Assembly: GCF_001748385.1 (NCBI RefSeq)
Contig: NZ_BCLI01000004.1
Coordinates: forward strand, 124,001 to 188,000
Source of the DNA: Vulcanisaeta thermophila
Lineage (GTDB): Archaea > Thermoproteota > Thermoprotei > Thermoproteales > Thermocladiaceae
Reading direction: 5' to 3'
Length of the DNA stretch: 64,000 nucleotides
Shown one piece after another: positions 49,243 to 57,416 of this stretch (position 1 is the stretch's first letter; each line of letters starts with the position of its first letter). Under the pieces are notes generated by a model. That model saw only the letters and a list, made by a program, of their open reading frames with translations. It was not told where the DNA came from and did no database searches. The position numbers and the translations under genes are program-made.

Positions 49243-49264
49243 CCGTGGCAAAATTTTGCCACGG
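49243..49264. repeat. Palindrome 2 flanking the HEPN-MNT genes
   Basis: The sequence CCGTGGCAAAATTTTGCCACGG is a perfect 22-base palindrome. It differs from palindrome 1 only at the third base of each arm and by one central A. Confidence 0.7.
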
Positions 49265-49270
49265 AATGGT

Positions 49271-49547
49271 ATGTTAAATATTGTTTTATATTCTTGGTTT
49301 GCTTTTATTATTTTGTTTAGTCCCATTGTTATTAGTGCCTGTCCTGTTATTTTACTATGGTTGCTATTGTGGTTTGTGTTGTTGTGTGGCTTACACGTAA
49401 CACTGGAGGTTGTGAATTGATGATGGGTTTAGGTGGGGCATCACTAGGTTCATTGGGGCGTTCATCTCGGTGGTGCTTGGTTTGGGTGTGCGTGACGTTG
49501 GTGTTGAGGCCCTGCCTGGGGAGGTTAATGTTGTGATTAATGTGTGA
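49271..49547 (+). pseudogene. possible frameshifted small membrane-associated gene
   Basis: The first frame from ATG 49271 gives a hydrophobic peptide (VLYSWFAFIILFSPIVI, then VILLWLLLWFVLLCG) ending TLEVVN at a stop at about 49420. Deleting one A at GTGAATTG would continue into DDGFRWGITRFIGAFISVVL and GVEALPGEVNVVINV, ending at 49547. The join reads naturally, but no family is known. Between 49175 and 49656 I see nothing else apart from the palindrome and a TTATTTAAAGG box near 49551. Confidence 0.3.
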
Positions 49548-49656
49548 CCCTTATTTAAAGGATTGCGTCAAATGAGTATAATTGGTTGAATAATACCTAT
49601 CCCCTATGGTGGGATTGTGAGTTATGTTTAAATACAACCACTCTGTATTGTTTAAT

Positions 49657-49965
49657 GTGACTAAGGGTGTTAGGTTGAAGGTGGATTCGCTACCGTATCA
49701 GGTGAAGGTCTATGTGAATAACCAGGTGTTACTACCCGCCAGCCTGGTTAGGGCGTTGAACCTGGGTGGTGTGGATTATGTAGACATAACCCTTGAGTTT
49801 AATAATAAGGTTATTGAGTTGAGGAATGTTAAGTTACTCCATGCCAGGAATGCCGTGTCACGGCAGTTCACAATACCCAGGGAGGTTAGGGAGCAGTATG
49901 GGATAAAGCCCCTGGACACGGTCACCATACTAAGTATCAAGCCCTCGGGGCCCAGGACCCAGTGA
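49657..49965 (+). CDS. AbrB/SpoVT-like swapped-hairpin protein
   Basis: About 102 aa. The C-terminal half has the AbrB-like pattern RQFTIPREVREQYGIKPLDTVTIL (broken here into RQFTIPREVREQYG and IKPLDTV) near residue 68. The N-terminal half (VKVYVNNQVLLPASLVRALN) looks like a second, diverged copy. These are dimeric DNA-binding folds found in antitoxins and regulators. GTG 49657 is 27 bases after GTTTAAATAC; the upstream ATG 49624 lies before that box. Its placement among toxin-antitoxin debris suggests a similar role. Confidence 0.65.
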   Translation: MTKGVRLKVDSLPYQVKVYVNNQVLLPASLVRALNLGGVDYVDITLEFNNKVIELRNVKLLHARNAVSRQFTIPREVREQYGIKPLDTVTILSIKPSGPRTQ

Positions 49966-49978
49966 TTGAGGGCCCTGC

Positions 49979-50332
49979 CTAAAACTCCCTGAGCAACCTC
50001 CTTACCAGCCTTAGCTCCCTCCTGACCTTCCTCAACCTAGCCCTGGCCTTCCTAATCTCGGGCTCCGTGTACCCTCTTAGCTTCAACTCCTCAATGAGCC
50101 CCAAAACCTCGCTCTCCTCCCTCTTCAACATTGCGTACTTAAGCAGTAACTGCCTCCTCTCTATATCCCTCACCATTTTACTAACCCCATGATCACCACC
50201 CAACCTGGCACCAAGTATTAATTCCTCCCTAATCCTCAACTCCTCATCCTCATTCCTAAGCTGGTTAAGCACCTTCTCATAATCAATACCACCCATGTAC
50301 CTACCATACCTCCTAACGAACCCCTCAAACAT
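49979..50332 (-). CDS. hypothetical helical charged protein, 117 aa
   Basis: Not recognised. The sequence is dominated by charged helices, with RNEDEELRIREELILGARLGG in the middle and an Arg/Leu-rich end, ARARLRKVRRELRLVRRLLREF (two separate runs). Coiled-coil formation is likely. The ATG lies 8 bases inside the end of the next upstream gene, so the two form an operon. Such pairs are common in archaeal plasmids and viruses, which fits this accessory region, but no function can be assigned. Confidence 0.6.
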   Translation of the reverse strand: MFEGFVRRYGRYMGGIDYEKVLNQLRNEDEELRIREELILGARLGGDHGVSKMVRDIERRQLLLKYAMLKREESEVLGLIEELKLRGYTEPEIRKARARLRKVRRELRLVRRLLREF

Positions 50333-50690
50333 CGCCCAACACCCTCCTCAGGACCCTCTGCCCCAGGTACTCCTCCTCAACCACCTCGTAATCACTAGGA
50401 ACATCGTACTCATCACCCACCACCTCCTCAACATTATCCACGACTTCCTCCCCAACGTACCCCTCAAACCTCCTTGGATTCTCAACCTTACCCAACCTGG
50501 CACCGCTTAGTCTTATTATGCTCAGGGCCTCATCCCTCGTTATAACACCCTCCCCGTAGAGCCTAAGGGCCTCCTTAATCACAGCCCTGGATTTACTCTG
50601 CAGCTTCACTGATACCTCTATTAACTTAATGTTCCAGTTGAGTTCACGGTCCTCACTTAGTAATCTCCCCTGGCCACCGCGCCTCCTCAT
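50325..50690 (-). CDS. hypothetical protein, 121 aa, with acidic C-terminus
   Basis: Not recognised. The N-terminus is basic (MRRRGGQGRLL), the middle helical (SRAVIKEALRLYGEGVITRD) and the C-terminal third strongly acidic (VGEEVVDNVEEVVGDEYDVP). ATG 50690 is 28 bases after TTAATAAG on the minus strand, so it is the leaderless head of a two-gene operon with the overlapping downstream gene. It may be a partner of that charged helical protein. Confidence 0.6.
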   Translation of the reverse strand: MRRRGGQGRLLSEDRELNWNIKLIEVSVKLQSKSRAVIKEALRLYGEGVITRDEALSIIRLSGARLGKVENPRRFEGYVGEEVVDNVEEVVGDEYDVPSDYEVVEEEYLGQRVLRRVLGDV

Positions 50691-50762
50691 CAATTGCTTG
50701 ATGCCCTGGCTTATTAATTAGGTTAATAGTTATTTTCCCTTCAGTCGTGCTCGCTAATAGTT

Positions 50763-50969
50763 TTAAAGAAGCCCCCTCTCCCTAAGGAATTCCCTAAATA
50801 CGTCGGTCTTCGTGAACACCGACCACTCATCCCTTGGGTTGCTCATGTACCTTTGAAACTCCATCCAGAACTCCATGTGCATTGTATCATACCTACTCTT
50901 TAACTTCACATGCTTGAGTAGGGAGCTGGAGTTCGCGAACTCCTTACCGCACACTGGGCAGATGACCAT
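50763..50969 (-). CDS. small C2H2-type zinc-finger protein
   Basis: A 68-aa protein opening with VICPVCGKEFANSSSLLKH, a classical C-x2-C-x12-H finger start, with a later histidine (DTMHMEF) as possible fourth ligand. The rest is aromatic and helical (EFWMEFQRYMSNPRDEW). Small C2H2 proteins of this kind are frequent in crenarchaeal viruses and plasmids. ATG 50969 lies 27 bases after TTAATAAAG; the upstream in-frame start at 50987 is too close to the box. Confidence 0.7.
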   Translation of the reverse strand: MVICPVCGKEFANSSSLLKHVKLKSRYDTMHMEFWMEFQRYMSNPRDEWSVFTKTDVFREFLRERGLL

Positions 50970-51127
50970 CACCAATGCCCTGAGCAACCTCTTTATTAAT
51001 TTACTGCTTAATCAAATTATTAATTAATAAACCCCCGTATGAAATTAATCCGCATGCTTCATGAGGATGGTAATTAATTATGTGGCTTCTCCGTGAGTAA
51101 ATTGTTTATTTTTTAAATTTAGAATAA

Positions 51128-52288
51128 TTATAGCAACTTAATTATCAATGAAAGTAGTAATGAGGCCACGGCGAGCCCAAGGAGGGTGGACCAACTCATC
51201 TTCAGGGCTTGGTCCGGTCTATATCTTCCATAGACTGCCCTTGTGAATACCATTATCATCATGACAATGTAGGTCTTTATACCAAACCAAAGGGCGCCTG
51301 ATAGATCACCGAGAGGTGGTATGTATGGCCCAGCCCAGCCCGAGAGGAAGAGGAGTGTTATTAACATGCTGAGTACGTAGAGCTTCTCGTAACTCATGGT
51401 CATGACCAGCCCGTAGATTACGCCGCTGTACTCCGTGTATGGGCCCAGGACGATCTCGGTATCCGCCTCGGGTATCTCGAAGGGGAACCTGGACGTTGCC
51501 ATTAGCGTGGCTATCCATATGGCTAGGAATGCCAGTGGGTTCATGATAATGCCCGGTAAGTGGTTGACCTGCCAATTAACTATTGAGAGTGGGTCCGCGC
51601 TCCCGTATATTACTAGTATTGAGACCACGGATAGTATCATAATGGCCTCGTAGGCCGTGTAAAGCAGTGCCTCCCTAATGGTGCCTATGTATGTGAACCT
51701 ATCATTCGATGCCCAGCCCAGGAGTATTATTGCTATGTTGAATATTGTTATCAGGGCCACAGCCAGGATCACGTTGTACGGCGTGTATATGCCGTAGATC
51801 CCAGGGCTTATGGGTATTAGCAGCGCCGGTAGTGTGGATAGTATGAAGGCTATTGCTGGGGCGTGTACGAAGTAATTCCTATCCACCTGCCTAGGCACCA
51901 CGAACTCCTGGAACGTGTACCTAAACAGGTCCGCGAAGGGTTGTAGGAAGCCCCCTATGGATCTTGAGACCTCCAGTGGTCCAAACCTCCACTGAACCTT
52001 AGCGGTTAATTTCCTCTCGAACCATATTATGTAGATTAGGGCTATGGTTACTGAAATGAGCCCTGGGAAGAAGATCAGGGCGAATATGGGCCTCCATAGT
52101 AGGAGGTGGACTATCACGGTTATCACGGGCACCTTGTATAGGAATTGGATTATGGGGTTTAGGAAGGGTATGCTCACCTGTGGTGATGTCATTATGTACT
52201 GGATTATTGAATATATTAATTGAAATGCCTGGGAGGTCAGAGAGCCCAATGGGCCGCTGGTTGGTGATAGTTGTAGGTAAGTATCCAT
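51128..52288 (-). CDS. nuoH: NADH-quinone oxidoreductase subunit H (complex I)
   Basis: The proton-pumping membrane subunit that forms most of the quinone site. The family signature WFERKLTAKVQWRFGP near residue 88 and the segment GGFLQPFADLFRYTFQEF follow each other as in NuoH. FPFEIPEADTEIVLGPYTEYSG near residue 272 contains the conserved acidic quinone-channel loop. About nine transmembrane helices and 386 aa fit, with a longer N-terminus than bacterial forms. No other nuo genes are adjacent. ATG 52288 is 28 bases after CTTTAAAGG. Confidence 0.93.
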   Translation of the reverse strand: MDTYLQLSPTSGPLGSLTSQAFQLIYSIIQYIMTSPQVSIPFLNPIIQFLYKVPVITVIVHLLLWRPIFALIFFPGLISVTIALIYIIWFERKLTAKVQWRFGPLEVSRSIGGFLQPFADLFRYTFQEFVVPRQVDRNYFVHAPAIAFILSTLPALLIPISPGIYGIYTPYNVILAVALITIFNIAIILLGWASNDRFTYIGTIREALLYTAYEAIMILSVVSILVIYGSADPLSIVNWQVNHLPGIIMNPLAFLAIWIATLMATSRFPFEIPEADTEIVLGPYTEYSGVIYGLVMTMSYEKLYVLSMLITLLFLSGWAGPYIPPLGDLSGALWFGIKTYIVMMIMVFTRAVYGRYRPDQALKMSWSTLLGLAVASLLLSLIIKLL

Positions 52289-52331
52289 ACAAAGCCCAGT
52301 GGGTTCCTAATCCTTTAAAGCTTTAACCCGG

Positions 52332-53381
52332 TTAACCAAAGAAGGAATCCAGTGTTGACTCTCTCCTCCTGCTAAGGGCCTTCTTCAACCTATCAATGGC
52401 GTTCCTAACCCTGTCCTCACTGAAGTCATGCTCATGAACCAGGAAGTCCAGGAGCTCCCTCTCGTTAGGCTCTGTGAAGTTAACCTCGTAATTTGGGTTG
52501 CTGGGTGGGTTTAGGAAGTAATCCCTTATTTTGAGTGGGTCTGTGGGGAATTGAGCGTTCTTAAGGGGTCCCTGGAGGAGCTTCTCAAGACTGCCAAACT
52601 CCTGAATCAGCCTCAGGGCCCTCTGAGGGCCAATCCCAGGCACGCCGTCTGGGTTTAGGTCCGTGCCCAGTAGTATGGCTAGGTCTATCAATTGGGTTCT
52701 ATCCCTCAACTTAAGGGCCCTGAGAACCTCGTTCAGGTCCAGGAGCTCCGGCTTAATCTCCACGTACTCATCCCTATTGGGTAACTTCCTGCGCCCCGTT
52801 ATGGCCAGGTTCCTAACTAGCCTCGGAGCCCCGAAGAGTAGTGAATCATAGTCCTGACTACCCGCTGCCCATGCCTTACCATCCCTAGTAATAACAGCTG
52901 CCTGGGCTTCACCATCGGCTTTTGCCTGGACCACCGGTATGCCCATGAGTTTAAGCAGTCGCTTTGCGTCCTCAACCATATCGTCAGTTAGGAACAAGGC
53001 CCTCTGGGCGTACTTCCTGGCCTCCTCCCTCTTACCACTCTCCAATAACTTAATCCACTTGTCCATGGCCTCCTCCCTAACCCTCCTCCTCCTGGCTATC
53101 TCTATGGCCTTCTCCTCGGGTGGCTTGCCATCGAATACGTAGACGGGCCATACCTTGTACTCGAGGAGGTTTATGGTCCTGTATAGTAAACCACTGAGGT
53201 GACTTGTGACCCTGCCCTTGGAGTCCATTAGTGGCGTACCATCTGGCTGCCTTATGGAGGCTAGGAATTGATAGAGGGCGTTGTACGCATCAAGGGCTAT
53301 TACCCTGTTGGATAATTGCGTGAATTCCAGGGTCTTCCTGGCGCTGTCCGGTATTAACTTACCCAGTTCTGTTACACCCAT
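52332..53381 (-). CDS. fen: flap endonuclease 1
   Basis: A structure-specific nuclease that removes 5' flaps in Okazaki fragment maturation. The N-terminal XPG domain contains VIALDAYNALYQFL and VYVFDGKPPEEK. The internal domain has KADGEAQAAVITRDGKAWAAGSQDYD split by the metal ligands (EAQA and SQDYD). The H3TH region is GVPGIGPQRALRLI. The C-terminal STLDSFFG is a PCNA-interaction (PIP) box. The length is 349 aa. ATG 53381 lies 24 bases from TTATAATA. It follows the cdc48 group on the same strand but has its own promoter. Confidence 0.95.
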   Translation of the reverse strand: MGVTELGKLIPDSARKTLEFTQLSNRVIALDAYNALYQFLASIRQPDGTPLMDSKGRVTSHLSGLLYRTINLLEYKVWPVYVFDGKPPEEKAIEIARRRRVREEAMDKWIKLLESGKREEARKYAQRALFLTDDMVEDAKRLLKLMGIPVVQAKADGEAQAAVITRDGKAWAAGSQDYDSLLFGAPRLVRNLAITGRRKLPNRDEYVEIKPELLDLNEVLRALKLRDRTQLIDLAILLGTDLNPDGVPGIGPQRALRLIQEFGSLEKLLQGPLKNAQFPTDPLKIRDYFLNPPSNPNYEVNFTEPNERELLDFLVHEHDFSEDRVRNAIDRLKKALSRRRESTLDSFFG

Positions 53382-53421
53382 TATTAATTAATCCGCAGGC
53401 CATTATTATAATGCTTTCCCC

Positions 53422-53649
53422 TCACTCCTTATAGAGCCTTACGTAGAGCGTGGGCCCATCCTTCCTAGACACCCTCTGGACAATGACCAACCTACCCAGC
53501 TCAAGCCTCATCAATGCCCTGAGGACCTCCTTATCAGTAATGTCCTGATAGTAAGCCCTCAATGCCTGCACTAGGTCGTTATACCACATGTCCCCCTTAT
53601 CCCTGAGTAGGCCCATGATCAGGGCCTCCACGGGCACAGGCCTCCTCAT
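53422..53649 (-). CDS. small winged-helix-like protein downstream of cdc48
   Basis: A 75-aa protein with a predicted wHTH: ALIMGLLRDKGDMWYNDLVQ, then ITDKEVLRALMRLELG and the wing LVIVQRVSRKDGPTLYVRL. ATG 53649 is preceded by GAGGTG at 5 bases, and the cdc48 stop is 15 bases upstream of that ATG, so it is the second gene of the cdc48 operon. In-frame ATG 53664 touches the cdc48 stop and has no ribosome-binding site. Function is unknown; a conserved role with Cdc48 is a guess. Confidence 0.7.
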   Translation of the reverse strand: MRRPVPVEALIMGLLRDKGDMWYNDLVQALRAYYQDITDKEVLRALMRLELGRLVIVQRVSRKDGPTLYVRLYKE

Positions 53650-53664
53650 GTGAACACCTCGCAT

Positions 53665-55881
53665 TTACACATAAAGCGTGGGCGCCCTCTGCCTCTCGCG
53701 GGATATTGTCTGCTTGATCCTCTCGTACCATGACTCATAGAACTTAATCATCTCGGGCGTCACCGACGGCTTCACCTTCTTCATGGCCTCCAGGAAGTGC
53801 CTCATGGAAACCTCAGCGGCGTTGTTGCCCTCCCTCATGGCCAATAAACCGGCCTCCCTGGCCAAAAGCTCTATGTCAGCGCCCGTGTACCCCTCGGTTA
53901 TCCTGGCAAGCTCCATTAGGTCTACATCCCTGGCCAGGGGCATGTTCCTTGTGTGTATCTTGAGTATTTCAAACCTGGCCCTCAGGTCTGGGGGTGGTAC
54001 GTAGATTATCCTGTCAAACCTACCAGGCCTCAGTAATGCTGGGTCCACAATATCTGGTCTGTTGGTTGCTGCTATGACAACCACGTTATCAAGCCTTGAG
54101 ACCCCATCCATCTCAGCCAGTAATTGGGCCACTATCCTATCCATGGCCGGTGAATCCTCTGCGTACCCCCTTGCTGGTGCTAGTGCGTCTATTTCGTCGA
54201 AGAATATTACGCATGGTGCTGCCATTCTGGCTTTTTTGAATATTTCCCTTATTGCCTTCTCGCTCTCACCAAACCACTTACTAAGTATCTCGGGGCCCCT
54301 AACGGCAATGAAGTTAGCATTAGACTCAGTAGCCACAGCCTTAGCCAACAAAGTCTTACCAGTACCAGGAGGACCAAAAAGAAGAATACCCTTAGGAGGC
54401 TTTATACCCATCTTCCTGAACCTCTCGGGGTACTTGAGAGGCCACTCAATAGCCTCCTGAAGCTCCTGCTTAACCTCCTCAAGTCCACCAATATCGCTCC
54501 ACCTAACCTTGGGTATCTCCACATGAATCTCCCTAAGCGCGCTGGGCACTATCTCCCTCATGGCCTCTAGGAAGTCGTTCATTGTCACCTTAACGTACTT
54601 CTCAAGGTCCTGCCTCACCTCACTGCTATCCTTATTAACATCAATAACGCCTGACTGTAGGGCCTTCCTAAGGGCCCTCATGGCGGCCTCCCTAGCCAGC
54701 GCCGCTATGTCGGCGCCCGTGTACCCGTACGTTATCTCTGCTAATTTCCTAAGATCCACGTCCTTGGCAAGGGGCATGTTCCTGGTGTGCACCTGTAGTA
54801 TCTCGAACCTACCCTCGGTATCCGGCGGATTAATCCAGATCTCCCTGTCGAATCTGCCTGGTCTTCTTAGTGCTGGGTCTACTGCTTCTGGTCTGTTTGT
54901 GGCTCCTATGACTATGACTTGGCCTCTTTCCTGCAAACCATCCATCAGCGTTAATAACTGAGCCACTATGCGCTTCTCCACTTCACCCGTTACCTCCTCC
55001 CTCTTGGGCGCAATGGCATCAATCTCATCAATAAATATGATAGCGGGCGCATTCTTCTTAGCCTCCTCAAAAATCTCCCTCAACTTAGCCTCAGACTCAC
55101 CATAATACTTGGACACTATTTCTGGGCCATTAATGGCGATGAAGTAGGCGTTGGACTCCGTGGCCACTGCCTTGGCCAGTAGAGTCTTGCCAGTGCCTGG
55201 GGGACCAATCAACAAAACACCCTTAGGAGGCTCAATACCGAGGTACTCGAATATTTCTGGGTGCCTAAGAGGTAGTTCCACAAGCTCCCTGATCTTCTCC
55301 TTGGCCTCCTTCAGGTCACCAATGTCCTCCCACGTAACGCGTGGTATGTTTATGTTCTCCACGGGTTTCTCGTAAATCACGAGGTTCGTGTCCTCGTCAA
55401 TGATCACGGGCGCGTCGTTGGGCTTTGCCTGGACCACCTGGAATGTGAGTGGTTGCCCAAGCACCTGTATCTGGACTAGGTCCCCTTCCATGATTACGTA
55501 GTCCCTGAGCTTCTGCTTTGTGTATTGTACGAAGTTCTGATCAACGCTTATGGTCATATTCACAGGCGCCAACTTAACCAGTGATGCCCTCTTACCCTCG
55601 ACCTTCCTAACCCTAACCTTCTGGTCAATCTCCACGTTGGCATTCCTCCTTATTATTGCATTCATCCTAATGATACCCTTACCCTCATCCTCAGGGAGTC
55701 CGTACCAAACCTTGGCCGCTGTCCTCCTCTTACCCTCAATGAGTAGTATCATGCCGGGCTCTATGCTGAACCTCCTCATTATGTCAGGGTCAACCCTAAC
55801 AATGGGTCTCTGGGCATCCCTCTGCTTGGCCTCCTTAACGATGAGCTCAATCCACTCACCACCGCCGCTCTCCGACATCAT
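53665..55881 (-). CDS. cdc48: AAA+ ATPase Cdc48/VAT (p97 homologue)
   Basis: A 738-aa protein unfoldase feeding the proteasome. The N-domain (residues 1-190) is of the double-psi barrel type. D1 contains Walker [21 protein letters not shown] near residue 230 and Walker [14 protein letters not shown]2 repeats them near residue 507 (GPPGTGKT) with [12 protein letters not shown]. Arginine-finger segments ([10 protein letters not shown] and [10 protein letters not shown]) follow each. The C-terminus RAPTLYV includes the HbYX-like terminal tyrosine (LYV). Two ATGs, 55881 and 55878, both fit TTTTAAATAA upstream; GGTGATGAGGAG also precedes them. Confidence 0.96.
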   Translation of the reverse strand: MMSESGGGEWIELIVKEAKQRDAQRPIVRVDPDIMRRFSIEPGMILLIEGKRRTAAKVWYGLPEDEGKGIIRMNAIIRRNANVEIDQKVRVRKVEGKRASLVKLAPVNMTISVDQNFVQYTKQKLRDYVIMEGDLVQIQVLGQPLTFQVVQAKPNDAPVIIDEDTNLVIYEKPVENINIPRVTWEDIGDLKEAKEKIRELVELPLRHPEIFEYLGIEPPKGVLLIGPPGTGKTLLAKAVATESNAYFIAINGPEIVSKYYGESEAKLREIFEEAKKNAPAIIFIDEIDAIAPKREEVTGEVEKRIVAQLLTLMDGLQERGQVIVIGATNRPEAVDPALRRPGRFDREIWINPPDTEGRFEILQVHTRNMPLAKDVDLRKLAEITYGYTGADIAALAREAAMRALRKALQSGVIDVNKDSSEVRQDLEKYVKVTMNDFLEAMREIVPSALREIHVEIPKVRWSDIGGLEEVKQELQEAIEWPLKYPERFRKMGIKPPKGILLFGPPGTGKTLLAKAVATESNANFIAVRGPEILSKWFGESEKAIREIFKKARMAAPCVIFFDEIDALAPARGYAEDSPAMDRIVAQLLAEMDGVSRLDNVVVIAATNRPDIVDPALLRPGRFDRIIYVPPPDLRARFEILKIHTRNMPLARDVDLMELARITEGYTGADIELLAREAGLLAMREGNNAAEVSMRHFLEAMKKVKPSVTPEMIKFYESWYERIKQTISRERQRAPTLYV

Positions 55882-55939
55882 AACTCCTCATCACCCATAG
55901 CTCCCTTTTAAATAAAAACCTTATGCGCCCTTTTAAACC

Positions 55940-56218
55940 TCAGAATCCAAGCCTCGTGAAGTACTCAAGCTCTATACTGCCCACGCCATCGATACTGCTC
56001 AGTATGTTCTCAACTTCATCGCTTGAGTGCTCCTCGGACTCCTCGGGCATCCTTATGTAGACCCTCAGGGCCTTGATCCCAAAGCCGATGTCCTCCTCCT
56101 CAACCTTATCAACCCTATACTTGGGCTCCAGGGACCTCTTTATGTTGTTCTTAAGCTCCTCGTAATTAACATCCGACTTACTGGGCGTGATTCTGTAAAC
56201 CAGGTATACCTCCGCCAT
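55940..56218 (-). CDS. translation elongation factor aEF-1beta
   Basis: Guanine-nucleotide exchange factor for aEF-1alpha. The 92-aa product has the small archaeal EF1-GNE fold: [20 protein letters not shown], then [21 protein letters not shown], and [19 protein letters not shown] at the end. Each block matches archaeal aEF-1beta in order. ATG 56218 is 27 bases from the TATA-like box shared with the divergent MFS gene; the in-frame start at 56233 is too close to it. Confidence 0.93.
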   Translation of the reverse strand: MAEVYLVYRITPSKSDVNYEELKNNIKRSLEPKYRVDKVEEEDIGFGIKALRVYIRMPEESEEHSSDEVENILSSIDGVGSIELEYFTRLGF

Positions 56219-56237
56219 GGCTTTGCGTGGCAAATTA

Positions 56238-56250
56238 AGTATTTATTAAA
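56238..56250. promoter_or_regulatory. Shared divergent TATA box (aEF-1beta / MFS)
   Basis: The sequence TATTTATTAAAC lies midway between ATG 56218 (minus) and ATG 56271 (plus), about 27 bases from each. The starts are 52 bases apart. It is the third case of this layout in the window. Confidence 0.55.
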
Positions 56251-56270
56251 CTTACCACTCAGTCACCCCA

Positions 56271-57416
56271 ATGAGGATCAGCGGAGGCAGTGCTGCGTTG
56301 ATCATAGCGTCACTGTCCTTCTTCTCCATAGTGGTGGTTAGATTCGCAATACCCTCAATACTACCCTACGTAATTGCTAGGGAGGGGGTAAACGAGGCCC
56401 TCGGCGGCTTGTTAATATCCATATTCTGGGTTGGTTACACAGTCTTTCAGTTGATAGGCGGGTTAATAACCGATAGGTATGGGTTTACGGCGTTGATTTA
56501 CGTACTGGCACTAATCTCCGCACTAACCATGGCATACCCGCTGGCATTGACCCATTACTACTACCTAGCCGCCCTGCAGTTCTGCATTGGCTCCCTATCG
56601 GCTGTGGCCTATGTATTACTGGTGAGCATGGTCCTTGTGAACTACAGGAGGAGTGGGCTTGGTGTTGGTATTTACCAGAGCATGTTCTTCATAGCGTCCT
56701 CAGTATCAATACTACTGACGCCGTTATTCGTCACGGACTACAGCGAGCTATTCGTCATATACGCAGCCACGGTTTTACTGGCACTCGCGGCGTTACTCGT
56801 GGCCATTAGGCGTGGATTAATAAGGGAGGTTAATAAAACGCGTTCAACACTTAGGATAGGCCCTGAGAACCCCGGGTTCCTGGGCATTGGGCTGCTTAGG
56901 TTCTCCTCCGGCTTTTCATACCTGGGATTCCTGAGTTGGTCCACTTACTACGTGATCAGGACCTTCGGGACCCCGTTATCAACCAGTGGTTTTTACGCGT
57001 TCATGGCCTCCATACTGGGCACAGTGGGCGCCGTGTTAGGTGGTTATGTTGGTGATAAACTGGGTTATGTCTACCCATCAGCATCTGCCTCGGGGCTTCT
57101 TGCGATGGACTTAGTAATACTGTCCCTGGTTAGATCACCACCCGTGGTCATAGGTGTGATGTTAACGCTGGGCTTCCTATACGGATTCTACGCATCACCA
57201 ACCATGGCAACCACGAAGTTCGCGAGGAATGTGGGGGCCACAAGTGGCTTCCTAAACTTCATGAGTCAGTTGGGGGGTACGTTGTCGCCCTACTTAATTG
57301 GGTTCATAACCCAGTTATTCAGCATATACCTGGCACTCCTAATCGTGGGCTTAACATCCATCGCGCTGGTTATGATTGGCCTGTTACTAGTTAGTGCTTA
57401 CGGTTTTAGTAGGTAG
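56271..57416 (+). CDS. MFS transporter
   Basis: A 381-aa major facilitator with about twelve membrane helices. The loop 2-3 motif is seen as GGLITDRYGFTALIY near residue 63 and its second-half counterpart as GGYVGDKLGYVYPS near residue 258. Several small, glycine-rich helices (GTVGAVLGGYVG) are typical. Substrate is unknown. ATG 56271 is 27 bases from the shared box at 56238-56250. The 3' end overlaps the convergent valS gene by 19 bases. Confidence 0.87.
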   Translation: MRISGGSAALIIASLSFFSIVVVRFAIPSILPYVIAREGVNEALGGLLISIFWVGYTVFQLIGGLITDRYGFTALIYVLALISALTMAYPLALTHYYYLAALQFCIGSLSAVAYVLLVSMVLVNYRRSGLGVGIYQSMFFIASSVSILLTPLFVTDYSELFVIYAATVLLALAALLVAIRRGLIREVNKTRSTLRIGPENPGFLGIGLLRFSSGFSYLGFLSWSTYYVIRTFGTPLSTSGFYAFMASILGTVGAVLGGYVGDKLGYVYPSASASGLLAMDLVILSLVRSPPVVIGVMLTLGFLYGFYASPTMATTKFARNVGATSGFLNFMSQLGGTLSPYLIGFITQLFSIYLALLIVGLTSIALVMIGLLLVSAYGFSR

